DNA of 64,000 nucleotides from contig NZ_CP040297.1 of the NCBI RefSeq assembly GCF_013393945.1, forward strand, positions 6,538,809-6,602,808. Reading direction: 5' to 3'. Position 1 is the first letter of the stretch, and each line of letters starts with the position of its first letter. The notes below the pieces were generated by a model that saw only the letters and a list, made by a program, of their open reading frames with translations, did no database searches and was not told the DNA's origin. Below are positions 37,730 to 46,713 of this stretch, piece after piece. The position numbers and the translations under genes are program-made. The DNA comes from Nostoc sp. TCL26-01 (GTDB taxonomy: Bacteria; Cyanobacteriota; Cyanobacteriia; Cyanobacteriales; Nostocaceae).

Positions 37730-38929
37730 ATGGCAGTAAACAAAGAACGCCAGTTATTTATCAAACCTCAAAGTCGGTGGTGGATAGTTTTAGCTGCGTC
37801 ACTGACATTCGCTACCGGGCTAATATCCTTCTACAGTTTGACCTCTAATAAACCACGTCCTCAAGTCCCGACTACCGCTAACTCTCCTAAAGCCGCACCA
37901 GTGAAAGTTGCAGTGACAGCTTTAGGACGTTTGCAACCAGAAGGTGAAATCACAACGTTGTCTGCACCTAGTTCTACTAATGGTGTGCGAGTTGAAAAAC
38001 TGTTAGTCAAAGAAGGTGATGAAGTTACAGCCGGGCAAGTATTAGCCTATCTCGAAGATTATGACCGTGCCACCGCAGCCCTGCAACAATCTTTAGATAA
38101 ACTGCAAATTGCCAAAGTCAAACTAGCCCAAGTCAAAGCTGGTGCTAAATCTGGAGATATTGACGCGCAAAAAGCCACAGTTGCGAATTTGCAATCACAA
38201 TTGACTGGAGAAATTGCCACACAACAGGCGATAATTAACCGTGTACAAGCTGAAGTAGATAATGCTCAAGCTGAGAGCGATCGCTATCAAAAACTATTCC
38301 AAGAAGGTGCTGTATCTGCTTCTGTATCAGATGCTAAAGCCTTACAACTCAAAACAGCACAGCAACAACTCACAGAAGCCAAAGCCAGCCTCAGCCGGAC
38401 TCAGAACACCCTCGCCAACCAAATCAAAGAAGCCAAAGCCAGACTCAACAGTGTCAAAGAAGTACGGGATGTCGATGTAGATTTGGCACAAATGGAAGTC
38501 AAAAGTGCCGTTACAGCCATCAAACAAGCCCAAGCCGACCAAGCGCTATCATACATTAAAGCCCCCATTGACGGCAAAATTCTCAAAATTCATGCCAAAA
38601 CAGGCGAAGTCATCCCTAGTAATGGATTTGCTGACATCGGTAAAACATCTCAGATGTACGTCATTGCCGAAGTCTATCAAACAGATATTCAAAACGTCCG
38701 GGTAGGGCAAAAAGCCACAATTACCAGCACAGCATTTTCTGGTAAATTACAAGGAACAGTCAGAGAGATTGGTTGGCAAGTAGACAAACAAAGCATCTTT
38801 AGCCTCAACCCCAGATCAGATACAGACCGCAGAATCATCGAAGTCAAAGTCTCCATCGATAAACCCGCAGATAGTGAAAAAGTATCACGTCTCACCAACC
38901 TCCAAGTAGACGTAGCCATCCAAATGTAG
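37730..38929 (+). CDS. DevB-like membrane fusion protein (HlyD family)
   Basis: 399 aa. One N-terminal transmembrane helix (about 17-35), a lipoyl/barrel half (VEKLLVKEGDEVTAGQVLAYLED near 84-106), a long coiled-coil hairpin (about 115-270, rich in Ala/Gln/Lys), then the second lipoyl half (IKAPIDGKILKIHAKTGEV) and a beta-barrel. This is the periplasmic adaptor of a TolC-dependent ABC exporter. DevBCA exports heterocyst glycolipids in Anabaena; this is a paralogue beside the hgl cluster. The devC-like gene follows, but no devA ATPase. It is the first gene of a plus-strand run ending in hglT. Confidence 0.88.
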   Translation: MAVNKERQLFIKPQSRWWIVLAASLTFATGLISFYSLTSNKPRPQVPTTANSPKAAPVKVAVTALGRLQPEGEITTLSAPSSTNGVRVEKLLVKEGDEVTAGQVLAYLEDYDRATAALQQSLDKLQIAKVKLAQVKAGAKSGDIDAQKATVANLQSQLTGEIATQQAIINRVQAEVDNAQAESDRYQKLFQEGAVSASVSDAKALQLKTAQQQLTEAKASLSRTQNTLANQIKEAKARLNSVKEVRDVDVDLAQMEVKSAVTAIKQAQADQALSYIKAPIDGKILKIHAKTGEVIPSNGFADIGKTSQMYVIAEVYQTDIQNVRVGQKATITSTAFSGKLQGTVREIGWQVDKQSIFSLNPRSDTDRRIIEVKVSIDKPADSEKVSRLTNLQVDVAIQM

Positions 38930-39033
38930 AGACGTTGCACGCAACGTCTCACAATCAATAAATTGCACGCAACGTCTCACAATCAATAAATTGCACGCAA
39001 CGTCTCACAATCAATAAATTGCACGCAACGTCA
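38929..39033. repeat. 28-bp palindrome-bearing tandem repeat
   Basis: It begins with the palindrome GAGACGTTGCACGCAACGTC, followed by about three tandem copies of a 28-bp unit made of ACAATCAATAAATTGCACG and CAACGTCTC. The unit overlaps the stop codon region of the devB-like gene and fills the gap before devC-like. Confidence 0.88.
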
Positions 39034-39086
39034 GTTCATTAGTCATTAGTTACAACAACTGACAACTAACAAGTGACAAAATAAAT

Positions 39087-40265
39087 ATGAATTTCAAAAT
39101 TCCTTTAGCATGGCTACAGCTAGCCCAACAAAGAATCCGTTTTCTCGTAGCTGTAGCCGGGATTGCTTTTATTGTTTTATTAATGTTCGTGCAACTGGGT
39201 TTCCAAGATGCCCTTTACTCTAGTGCCACAGCAGTGCATCAAAACTTACGAGGAGACTTATTCTTAGTCAGTTCCCAATACAAATCTTTGACCTCAAATC
39301 AAAGTTTTTCTCGCACTCGTTTGTATCAAGCTTTAGGGTTTAATGGCGTGGAATCAGTTAGCCCCATGTATTTACAGTTTGCTAAATTAAAAAATCCTGA
39401 AACTGGTGAGAAATATTCTATATATGTGATTGGTTTCGACCCAGGAAACCCAGTCATGAATATTCCAGAAGTGGAACAGAATTTAGACAAACTGAAAATC
39501 CCCGATGTCATGTTATTTGACAGAGATTCCCGACCAGAATTCGGCCCCATCGCCGCTAATTTTAATCAGGGAGATACAGAACAAACCATTGAAATATTTC
39601 CCTTTGATGCCCCTATTGGCTACAAAGTGCGAGTTGGTGGTTTATTCAGTTTAGGGCCTTCCTTTGGTGTTGATGGTAACTTAATTGTCAGCGATTCAAC
39701 TTTCCTTCGTATCAATCCTAATACTCGTCCAGCAGAAAAAATAGATGTAGGTGTAATTAAACTTAAACCTGGTGCTGATCAAGAAAAAGTGGTAGCTAAC
39801 TTGCAAGCCAATTTACCTAATGATGTGAGGATTTTTACTCACAAAGGTTTTATTGATTTTGAGAAACAATATTGGTCTGCTAGAACACCAATTGGTTTTA
39901 TTCTCAACTTAATGCTCACAATGGCTTCAGTTGTAGGTGTAGTAATTGTCTACCAAATTCTCTACAGTAATATTGCTACACAATTTATAGCTTATGCCAC
40001 ATTAAAAGCCATTGGCTATCCCAATAAGTATCTCTTAAATGTGGTTTTCCAACAAGCTTTAATCTTAGCGCTATTAGCTTACATTCCAGGATTTATAGTT
40101 TCTGTAGGCTTGTATGATTTTGCTATGGAAGCGACAAAGTTACCAATTATCATGACAGTTAATAATGCGGTAATTGTCTTTATATCCGCAGTTTTAATGT
40201 GTATCACATCCGGCGCATTAGCTATTAATAAGCTCCGTTCTGCCGACCCGGCTGATATTTTTTAA
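39087..40265 (+). CDS. DevC-like ABC exporter permease
   Basis: 392 aa with the MacB/FtsX-type layout of DevC: one N-terminal transmembrane helix (about 20-42), a large periplasmic domain (45-265), and three C-terminal helices (about 270-295, 325-345, 355-380). The amphipathic start MNFKIPLAWLQLAQQRIRF matches the DevC family. It would form the inner-membrane channel with the adjacent DevB-like adaptor. The ATPase subunit must come from elsewhere, since the next gene is an epimerase. A MITE lies just downstream. Confidence 0.88.
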   Translation: MNFKIPLAWLQLAQQRIRFLVAVAGIAFIVLLMFVQLGFQDALYSSATAVHQNLRGDLFLVSSQYKSLTSNQSFSRTRLYQALGFNGVESVSPMYLQFAKLKNPETGEKYSIYVIGFDPGNPVMNIPEVEQNLDKLKIPDVMLFDRDSRPEFGPIAANFNQGDTEQTIEIFPFDAPIGYKVRVGGLFSLGPSFGVDGNLIVSDSTFLRINPNTRPAEKIDVGVIKLKPGADQEKVVANLQANLPNDVRIFTHKGFIDFEKQYWSARTPIGFILNLMLTMASVVGVVIVYQILYSNIATQFIAYATLKAIGYPNKYLLNVVFQQALILALLAYIPGFIVSVGLYDFAMEATKLPIIMTVNNAVIVFISAVLMCITSGALAINKLRSADPADIF

Positions 40266-40312
40266 AAATGGGGATTGGGGATTGGGAATTGGTGAGTAAA
40301 AAATATTCCTAA

Positions 40313-40442
40313 GAGGTTGTTTTAAAAGTGGTTAGTCGTGTTTTCAGTACCGATTGATCCCCCCTAACCTCCCTTAAAAAGGGGGGATTTAGGGGGATCG
40401 GAAAATATTTGATACATCATCAAGGACTTTTAAAACATCCTC
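40313..40442. mobile_element. MITE with IS5-type ends, about 130 bp
   Basis: Terminal inverted repeats GAGGTTGTTTTAAAAGT and ACTTTTAAAACATCCTC (one mismatch) are flanked by TAA on both sides (40310-40312 and 40443-40445), a 3-bp target duplication. The interior holds a strong palindrome CCCCCCTAACCTCCC...GGGGGGATTTAGGGGG. It has no coding capacity. Its ends closely match the IS stub at 907. Confidence 0.8.
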
Positions 40443-40494
40443 TAACCTCTCCCTCTTAAAATTCAAACTTTAGTAAGACAATAAACCCTGTACT

Positions 40495-41496
40495 ATGAAT
40501 TTGCAAAATAAAACTCTGCTGATCACTGGAATTGATGAATTTATCGGCTTGCGTGCAGCCGAGTTAGCTATAGCGCAGGGGATGAAAGTCCGGGGACTGC
40601 AAAGTTCTCATGATAGAGAAAAAACACAAAATTTGGGTGCAGAAATAATTGTTGGTAGTGTAACTGATCCTGCTGTTGCTCAAAAAGCTTGTCAGGGAGT
40701 AGATATCGTTTTACATACGGCTCAAATTACCGAAGAAGCTGGTGCAATTCAACATTTTCGGGAAGTCAATGTTGGCGGTACAGTCAACATGGCTAAAGCT
40801 GCTAAAAATGCTGGCGTGAAGACTTTTGTCCATCTTTCTAGTGTGATGGTATACGGTTTTAATTATCCTAATCGTGTCACAGAAGATGGGCAACTTTGTA
40901 GTGATAAAAATTCTTATTGCCAAACAAAAATAGAAGCCGAAGCCGAACTTTTACCATTAAATACTCCACCTGATTTTGGCGTTATTATCATTCGCGCTGG
41001 TGATGTTTATGGGCCAGGAAGTATTCCTTGGGTAGTTAGACCAATTCATTTTATGCGCCAAAAATTATTTGCTTACGCTAATGATGGTGTGGGAGTTATC
41101 AATCATCTTTACATTGATAACTTGGTTGATGCTATCTTTTTGGCAATGGAAAAAGAAACCTACGGGGAAATATTTAATATCACCGATGGCGAAGAGACGA
41201 CTTGGAAAGAATATTTTATACGTCTTGCCGCAATGGAAGGTTTACCGGCTCCTATGTCGATGCCAAAAGATGAAATTAAGTTGTTTTTAAAACTGCGTCA
41301 TCAAGGACAAAAACTATTACGGAAAAAAGCTGATATTCTGCCAGAATCAGTAGATTTTATGAGTCGCCCCTATGCCTATTCTATTGCTAAAGCCCAAAAT
41401 TTACTAGATTACAAACCAAAGATTGACTTGGAAACAGGGTTATATCAAACAAGAACCTGGCTAAAAAACACAGATATCCAAAAGCTAGTTAAATAG
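40495..41496 (+). CDS. NAD(P)-dependent epimerase/dehydratase family protein
   Basis: 333-aa extended SDR. The Rossmann motif TGIDEFIG (residues 10-17) replaces the usual TGATGFIG. HLSSVMVYG (about 112-120) and Y142-x3-K (YCQTK) give the Ser-Tyr-Lys site, and RAGDVYGPG is the substrate-binding signature of 3-beta-HSD/epimerase enzymes. It lies between the devC-like and DUF2141 genes in the run leading to hglT; a similar enzyme is expected at this place in Anabaena. It may modify the sugar or the polyol chain of the glycolipid. The exact reaction is not predictable. Confidence 0.85.
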   Translation: MNLQNKTLLITGIDEFIGLRAAELAIAQGMKVRGLQSSHDREKTQNLGAEIIVGSVTDPAVAQKACQGVDIVLHTAQITEEAGAIQHFREVNVGGTVNMAKAAKNAGVKTFVHLSSVMVYGFNYPNRVTEDGQLCSDKNSYCQTKIEAEAELLPLNTPPDFGVIIIRAGDVYGPGSIPWVVRPIHFMRQKLFAYANDGVGVINHLYIDNLVDAIFLAMEKETYGEIFNITDGEETTWKEYFIRLAAMEGLPAPMSMPKDEIKLFLKLRHQGQKLLRKKADILPESVDFMSRPYAYSIAKAQNLLDYKPKIDLETGLYQTRTWLKNTDIQKLVK

Positions 41497-41522
41497 TCTA
41501 GCAATTCTTCTTCTACTTCTTA

Positions 41523-41591
41523 ACTCTGTGTTCTTCGTGTCTCTGTGGTTAAATAAATCATTTTTAACACGGAGTCACAAAGGCACAGAGA
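41523..41591. repeat. CTCTGTG/CACAGAG long palindrome
   Basis: CTCTGTGTTCTTCGTGTC...GGTTAAATAAATCATTTTTAAC...GAGTCACAAAGGCACAGAG. The third copy of the family; a reading frame running out of it is not a real extension of the next gene. Confidence 0.85.
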
Positions 41592-41662
41592 GAATAGCTA
41601 ATTCCTATATGAGTTTAGGTATTGAAGCAAACACAAAAACGTTGTTTGAGGAATACAAAATC

Positions 41663-42130
41663 ATGTTAAATCTCTCTCGGTTGCGTCATCTGTTATTAAT
41701 CACTTTGTTGAGTTTAAGCTGTGCTAAAGCAGTCAATGCCGAAGCTACAACAAAGTTAACTGTTGTAGTTAATGGTATACGCCATCAAAAAGGTGAGATT
41801 TGTTTGCGAGTTTATGCTAGTGAAAAAGGCTTTCCCATGAGTGACACTAGTGAAGTGCAAAGTGGTTGTACAAGAATTACAGGTAAGTCTATCAGCAAAA
41901 GTTTCTATGGTTTGAAGCCTGGAAAATACGCTGTTGCAGTCGTAGATGATCAAAATGGTAATCACAAACTTGATTCAGATTTCTTTGGTATTCCTAAAGA
42001 AGGTTTTGGGATTTCTAATAATCCTACCGTGTCTATTCAAACAGGTACACCAAAGTTTAATAAGTCAAGTTTTGCCGTGACAAAATCTACCACAATTAAT
42101 ATTTTCTTGAAATACTCTCTTGATCCTTAA
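41663..42130 (+). CDS. DUF2141 exported protein (155 aa)
   Basis: The ATG at 41663 starts a signal peptide (MLNLSRLRHLLLITLL... ending VNAEA) with GAGG about 15 bp upstream; longer frames run into a dispersed repeat. The mature part matches DUF2141: KGEICLRVYASEKGFP, YGLKPGKYAVAVVDDQNGNHKLDSDFFGIPKEGFGISN. This DxNxNxxLDxDxxGxPxE pattern looks like a calcium-type loop. Periplasmic or outer-membrane protein; family function not established. It sits within the glycolipid gene run, which suggests an envelope role. Confidence 0.85.
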   Translation: MLNLSRLRHLLLITLLSLSCAKAVNAEATTKLTVVVNGIRHQKGEICLRVYASEKGFPMSDTSEVQSGCTRITGKSISKSFYGLKPGKYAVAVVDDQNGNHKLDSDFFGIPKEGFGISNNPTVSIQTGTPKFNKSSFAVTKSTTINIFLKYSLDP

Positions 42131-42170
42131 GGAGTAATGAGTGATGAGTGCTGAGTAGAAATTAGAAATT

Positions 42171-42247
42171 AGTAGGTTGGGTGGAACGTAGTGGAACCCA
42201 ACATCCATATCGCTTTGTTGGGTGTAGCGAGGCGTAACCCAACCTAC
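42171..42247. repeat. CCCAACCTAC-family palindrome
   Basis: GTAGGTTGGGTGGAACGTAG...AACCCAAC and TTGTTGGGTGTAGCG...GTAACCCAACCTAC. Confidence 0.8.
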
Positions 42248-42304
42248 TTTTCCCGGATTTCTCACTCTTCTTTTTTCAAATGAGGTTTTCTCTTTGTCCA
42301 AAGG

Positions 42305-42369
42305 TTGTAAGGGCGGGTTCACAGAAATTATTCATGATTAACGATGATCCTCATAAACCCGCCCCTACC
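42305..42369. repeat. GGGCGGGTT/AACCCGCCC palindrome
   Basis: GTAAGGGCGGGTTCAC...TAAACCCGCCCCTAC, about 65 bp. A second copy lies at 47413-47475. Confidence 0.8.
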
Positions 42370-42464
42370 GCTTGTGAGAAATGCGGGTTTTCTTACTCAG
42401 CACTCATAACTTTACCCACGACTATTACACAAGCAAGGTAAAATTTGCCGGAGACATAAATGTC

Positions 42465-43727
42465 ATGAAAGAGTTGGCAATTTTCTTGTCTAAGTCTTTG
42501 CTGGGGTGGTTAGTTATTCAGGTATGTCTTTCTTTGATATTTTTGTTGTATGTGCGTAGTTCTTGGCGCTCAAAAACTGTACCTGATGATAAATTACCGA
42601 AGGCGGCGATAATTCTTTGTCTGCGTGGAGTTGATCCTTTTTTACCCAAATGTTTAGAGGCGCTGTTAAAGCAGGACTACCCAGCATACGATTTAAAGCT
42701 AATTATTGATAGTCAAGATGATCCGTCTTGGGAGATTGCTAGCAATACTATCAATACGTTAGCTGCAACTAATGTACAGATTAGCCATTTACGGATTATT
42801 CGCCATAATTGTAGCCTCAAATGCAGTTCTTTAATTCAGGCTATTTCTGATTTAGATGATTCCTACAAAGTGGTGGCTTTAGTAGATGCGGATACTGTCG
42901 TTCATTCTCATTGGTTGCGAGAATTAGTGATTCCTTTAGCTAACCCTAAAGTTGGGGTGACAACTGGTAATCGTTGGTATGTTCCAACTAATCAATATTG
43001 GGGTTCTTTGGTACGTTACACGGGTAACATTGCGACAGTTGTGCAGATGTACCTATTTGGTATTCCTTGGGGTGGTACTCTGGCAATGAAAACAGAGGTA
43101 CTGCGTCAAACAGGACTTTTAGAACAGTGGGCGCAGTCTTTCGGGGAAGACTTAATGATGCACAATGTCTTAAAAAAACATGGGTTGCGAGTTAAGTTTG
43201 TGCCTTCCCTGATTATGGTTAATCGTGAAGAGTGCGATTTACTAGGAATTCTCGATTATCTTCAGCGTCTATTTCTGTATTCTCGATTGTATCATCCCCG
43301 GTGGTTAGCGATAGTTAGTGAAGCTGTTTCTAGTATTTTATTTCCCAGTTTAGCGATCGCATTATTTTTCTTTTCCTTGGGTAATGCTGAATGGGATGTA
43401 GCAGGTTTGTTATTGAAATCATACAGCATTTATACTCTAGGATTGCTCTTACTGATGCTGGTGATGGAAATAGGTGTACAGCCTGTAATTCGCAATCAAG
43501 ACCAGCCAGGGACAAAGTTTTCTCTAGCTACGGTGGGGAGAATGTTACTAGCGATTCCTTTAACCCAGTGGGTGTATGGGTTGGCGATGTTGTCTTCGTT
43601 GTGGCTATCAACGGTGAAATGGCGAGGTATTGTCTATCGAATTCATAGTTCTAGGAATATCCGCTTAGTTGAGTACCATCCTTATGATTTTTTGGATCAG
43701 CCTATTGATAACAAGATTTCTCTTTGA
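42465..43727 (+). CDS. GT2 glycosyltransferase, membrane-bound (first of a tandem pair)
   Basis: 420 aa from the ATG at 42465, supported by GGAG upstream and by alignment with its neighbour; a longer frame starting at 42381 leaves a poor N-terminus. An N-terminal transmembrane helix (8-28) precedes a GT-A domain with KLIIDSQDDPSWEI, VALVDADTVVH (DxD-type, about 137-147), GEDLMMH and NREEC. Three or four helices close the C-terminus. Processive or lipid-sugar GT2 class. It lies between the DUF2141 gene and a close paralogue in the run ending with hglT. It may modify the heterocyst envelope; donor and acceptor unknown. Confidence 0.85.
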   Translation: MKELAIFLSKSLLGWLVIQVCLSLIFLLYVRSSWRSKTVPDDKLPKAAIILCLRGVDPFLPKCLEALLKQDYPAYDLKLIIDSQDDPSWEIASNTINTLAATNVQISHLRIIRHNCSLKCSSLIQAISDLDDSYKVVALVDADTVVHSHWLRELVIPLANPKVGVTTGNRWYVPTNQYWGSLVRYTGNIATVVQMYLFGIPWGGTLAMKTEVLRQTGLLEQWAQSFGEDLMMHNVLKKHGLRVKFVPSLIMVNREECDLLGILDYLQRLFLYSRLYHPRWLAIVSEAVSSILFPSLAIALFFFSLGNAEWDVAGLLLKSYSIYTLGLLLLMLVMEIGVQPVIRNQDQPGTKFSLATVGRMLLAIPLTQWVYGLAMLSSLWLSTVKWRGIVYRIHSSRNIRLVEYHPYDFLDQPIDNKISL

Positions 43728-43733
43728 TTAATG

Positions 43734-43769
43734 AGTCAATGGTCAATGGTCAATGGTCAATGGTCAATG
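43734..43769. repeat. Heptamer tandem repeats (GTCAATG)
   Basis: Five consecutive GTCAATG units just after the first GT2 gene. Confidence 0.9.
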
Positions 43770-43820
43770 ACTTAAAGATGGTCGTAAATGCAGATCATTA
43801 TCGTTCTGAGATAATCAACA

Positions 43821-45065
43821 ATGGATGATTTGGCAATATTGATCTCTAAGTTTTTAGTAGGTTGGTTGATTTTTCAGGTGTGTTGTGTACTGTTATTTTT
43901 GCGGTGTCTGAATTCACGCACAAACAACTTACCTGATGAATTATTACCAAAAACGGCTGTGTTATTATGCTTGCGTGGGGCTGATCCTTTTTTAGGGGAT
44001 TGTTTGCGATCGCTCCTCAAGCAAAACTATCCACGGTATGATCTCAAGGTGATTGTTGATAGTCAGCAAGACCCGGCGTGGCAGGTTGTCAGGGGTATAA
44101 TCGATGAGTTAGATGCAGCTAACGTTCAAGTTAGTCATTTGCGGACAGTCAGACAAAGTTGTAGTCTCAAATGCAGTTCTCTCATACAGGCTGTTTCTGA
44201 TCTAGATGATTCCTACAAAGTAGTTGCTTTAGTAGATGCTGATACTGTTGTCCATACTAATTGGTTGCGAGAATTAGTCAGTCCTCTCAATTATCCTCAA
44301 GTAGGAGCAACCACTGGCAATCGTTGGTATTTACCGACTGGTAGGTATTGGGGTTCTTTAGTCCGTTACATCTGGAATGTGTCAGCGATCGTGCAGATGT
44401 ACTTATATGGTATTCCTTGGGGTGGAACTTTGGCAATCAAAACTGAAGTGCTGCGCCAAACGGGACTACTTGAGAGGTGGGGACAAGCTTTTGGTGAAGA
44501 TACAGTGATGCGTAGTGTCTTAGCCAAATATAACTTAGAGGTCAAGTTTGTTCCTTCTCTGATTATGCTGAATCGAGAAGAGTGCGATTTACCGAGTTTA
44601 AGATACTGGTTGCAGCGTCAACTACTGTCTTCTCGACTGTATCATCCTTGGTGGTGGCTGGTAGTTGCTGATGCCGTCTGCACCATATTGTTACCTAGCT
44701 TCTTAATTGTGGTGTGGTTTACTGCTTTTTTAAGCGGACAGGGTGAAACAGCTACTTTTGCTTTTAGCTGGTATGTCATTTATATACTGGCATTAGTCAT
44801 GCTGATGCTGTTTTTAGAACTGGGTGTACAACCAATCATTCGTTCTCATGGACAGCAGGTAACAAAATTATCAGCACCTCTCATCTGGAGAATGATAGTC
44901 AGTATGCCTCTCACACATTGGGTGTATGGATGGGCAATGTTAGCTGCTTTGCGGATGCAAACAGTAACTTGGCGGGGTGTCACATACGAAGTTAACAGCA
45001 CAGGAAATATTCAGCTAATGGAATACCGTCCTTATCAGAGTGTAAATCAAATAGGCGATCGCTAA
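43821..45065 (+). CDS. GT2 glycosyltransferase, membrane-bound (second of a tandem pair)
   Basis: 414 aa, collinear with the preceding enzyme throughout (for example LDDSYKVVALVDADTVVH and GIPWGGTLA.KTEVLRQTGLLE), so the pair arose by tandem duplication. Catalytic Asp motifs, GEDTVM and NREEC are intact; membrane helices at the N-terminus (about 5-27) and C-terminus. The C-terminal hydrophobic region and the loop after GEDTVM have diverged most, consistent with a changed acceptor or partner. The gap to hglT is 118 bp. Confidence 0.85.
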   Translation: MDDLAILISKFLVGWLIFQVCCVLLFLRCLNSRTNNLPDELLPKTAVLLCLRGADPFLGDCLRSLLKQNYPRYDLKVIVDSQQDPAWQVVRGIIDELDAANVQVSHLRTVRQSCSLKCSSLIQAVSDLDDSYKVVALVDADTVVHTNWLRELVSPLNYPQVGATTGNRWYLPTGRYWGSLVRYIWNVSAIVQMYLYGIPWGGTLAIKTEVLRQTGLLERWGQAFGEDTVMRSVLAKYNLEVKFVPSLIMLNREECDLPSLRYWLQRQLLSSRLYHPWWWLVVADAVCTILLPSFLIVVWFTAFLSGQGETATFAFSWYVIYILALVMLMLFLELGVQPIIRSHGQQVTKLSAPLIWRMIVSMPLTHWVYGWAMLAALRMQTVTWRGVTYEVNSTGNIQLMEYRPYQSVNQIGDR

Positions 45066-45183
45066 ATTTCTCTTTAATTATCGGTGCATAAATCCTCAAT
45101 CTAATTTGCTCAGTAAACACAAATACCTCAGCTTTTAGATACCAGTTTCCGTTTGAGAACCAATATACAAATACACTAAAATC

Positions 45184-46443
45184 ATGCACAAGCCAAAACT
45201 TCGCATTGCCTTGTTTACAGGCTTATATGCTCCTTTCTTAACAGGAGTTTCAGTTGCCGTTCATCAACGAGTGCGCTGGTTGCTAGAACAGGGACATGAA
45301 GTATTTCTCATCCATCCTCAATTTAACAATCAGTACCCCAAAAATGTCGGCAGTCGTCCGATGGCTGGGTTAGAGGAGCTAAAAACCTTTAGTAATTTTA
45401 CTTCCTACTCATTTCCTACCCAACCACTGATATTTTATAAATCTCTCCCCCAACCTTTAAGCTATCGTCATTGGAGTGATACACAGTTACTTGCAGACTT
45501 CCAACCAGACATCATTGTGGTAGAAGAAGCAGCACAAATGCGAGGTTTATACTCAGCTTTATTACAAGGTTATGGTCGTCCAGTCGGAGTCAAATACGCC
45601 AAGCGGACAAAAACACCAATCATCTCGGTTTTTCACACAGATATTGTGGCCTACATCAAATATTATTTAGGCAATATCTTCTTTAACTTACTCCGTCCAA
45701 TTATTCCCTATTTAGTCAACCAGTTTAGTCAAGAATATGATCTCAATGTCTTCTCTTCACGAGAACAACTAGTTAAGTACCAAAAATTAAAATGTTATCC
45801 AAGTGAATATCTACCCTATCAAGGGATTAATTGTGAAAAGTTTCATCCCCGCAACATTTGCCATAACCCAATTCCCCACGACGATAGACCGACTCTTTTA
45901 TTTGTAGGACGCATTACTCCCGAAAAAAATGTCACTCAACTAATTGATGCTTATCCCCTAATTGCAGCTAAAATTCCCAATGTTCATTTAGTTATTGTTG
46001 GTAGTGGCCCCCTAGATGAAGAAATCCGTCGCCGCGCGCAAAAGTTTGTCTCTGGTATTACAATATGGGGTGAATCCCACGGCACAGAACTCTTAGGCTG
46101 GTTTGCTCGTGCTGATGTATTTGTCAATCCCTCAGTTACAGAAAACTTCTGTACTACAACTAACGAAGCTCTCGCCTCTGGCACTCCTGTAGTTGCAGCA
46201 CTAGCACCATCGACTTCCGAACAAGTATCCCCTGGAAAAAATGGGTTTCTCGCTGAACCTAATAACCCCAAAGATTTTGCCGAAAAAGTAATTGCTATTT
46301 TAGAAAATCCTCAACTTAAAACAGCAATGTCTGAACAAGCACGTCCCTCCATATTGGGATATGATTGGTCAGCCTGTATGGAAAAGTTTGAGGTTAAACT
46401 TTTTCAGTTAGTGCAAGCAGCAAAACCATCATCTCGCCTATAG
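45184..46443 (+). CDS. hglT: Heterocyst glycolipid glycosyltransferase candidate (GT4)
   Basis: 419-aa GT-B enzyme. The N-domain FTGLYAPFLTGVSVAVHQR and the C-domain LLFVGRITPEKNVTQLIDA, VIVGSGPLDEEI and VTENFCTTTNEALASGTPVV (E-x7-E retaining motif) are typical of family GT4. In Anabaena PCC 7120 the enzyme that glucosylates the heterocyst aglycone (HglT) lies in the same position: last of a seven-gene run starting with devB/devC and divergent from hglE. The order here matches as I remember it, so I assign hglT by context and class. No signal peptide; probably a peripheral inner-membrane protein. Confidence 0.78.
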   Translation: MHKPKLRIALFTGLYAPFLTGVSVAVHQRVRWLLEQGHEVFLIHPQFNNQYPKNVGSRPMAGLEELKTFSNFTSYSFPTQPLIFYKSLPQPLSYRHWSDTQLLADFQPDIIVVEEAAQMRGLYSALLQGYGRPVGVKYAKRTKTPIISVFHTDIVAYIKYYLGNIFFNLLRPIIPYLVNQFSQEYDLNVFSSREQLVKYQKLKCYPSEYLPYQGINCEKFHPRNICHNPIPHDDRPTLLFVGRITPEKNVTQLIDAYPLIAAKIPNVHLVIVGSGPLDEEIRRRAQKFVSGITIWGESHGTELLGWFARADVFVNPSVTENFCTTTNEALASGTPVVAALAPSTSEQVSPGKNGFLAEPNNPKDFAEKVIAILENPQLKTAMSEQARPSILGYDWSACMEKFEVKLFQLVQAAKPSSRL

Positions 46444-46529
46444 GAATTAGGCAACAAAATGACATAGCAATATCCATCATTTGTCGGCTTTGGTGGGTAT
46501 TACCCAATACGGTTCAGTTAAGCAGAAAA

Positions 46530-46689
46530 GTAGGTTGGGTTGAGCGACAACGAAACCCAACAAAGTCTTGATACCGTTGGGTTACTCTCCGAGAAGGCTT
46601 ACGCCTACATTCTTCAACCCAACCTACACCTACAATATCAAGATAAAATAGTATTAGTAGGTTGAGTGGACGCTTTGCGTAACCCAACA
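46530..46689. repeat. CCCAACCTAC-family palindromes, two units
   Basis: GTAGGTTGGGTTGAGCG...AACCCAAC, GTTGGGTTACTC...CAACCCAACCTAC, then GTAGGTTGAGTGG...GTAACCCAAC. This is the most complex of the five loci, just after hglT. Confidence 0.8.
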
Positions 46690-46713
46690 TGATCTGAGGA
46701 ACCCAATTTATAT

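Noticed and set aside
38929..39033. Possible CRISPR-like array
   Set aside because: The 28-bp units are directly adjacent, with no unique spacers and no cas genes nearby.
41528..41662. Upstream extension of the DUF2141 gene
   Set aside because: It runs through a dispersed palindrome and would place the signal peptide in the middle of the protein.
42381..42464. Upstream extension of the first GT2 gene
   Set aside because: The tandem paralogue starts at the position equivalent to the ATG at 42465, which also has a better ribosome site.
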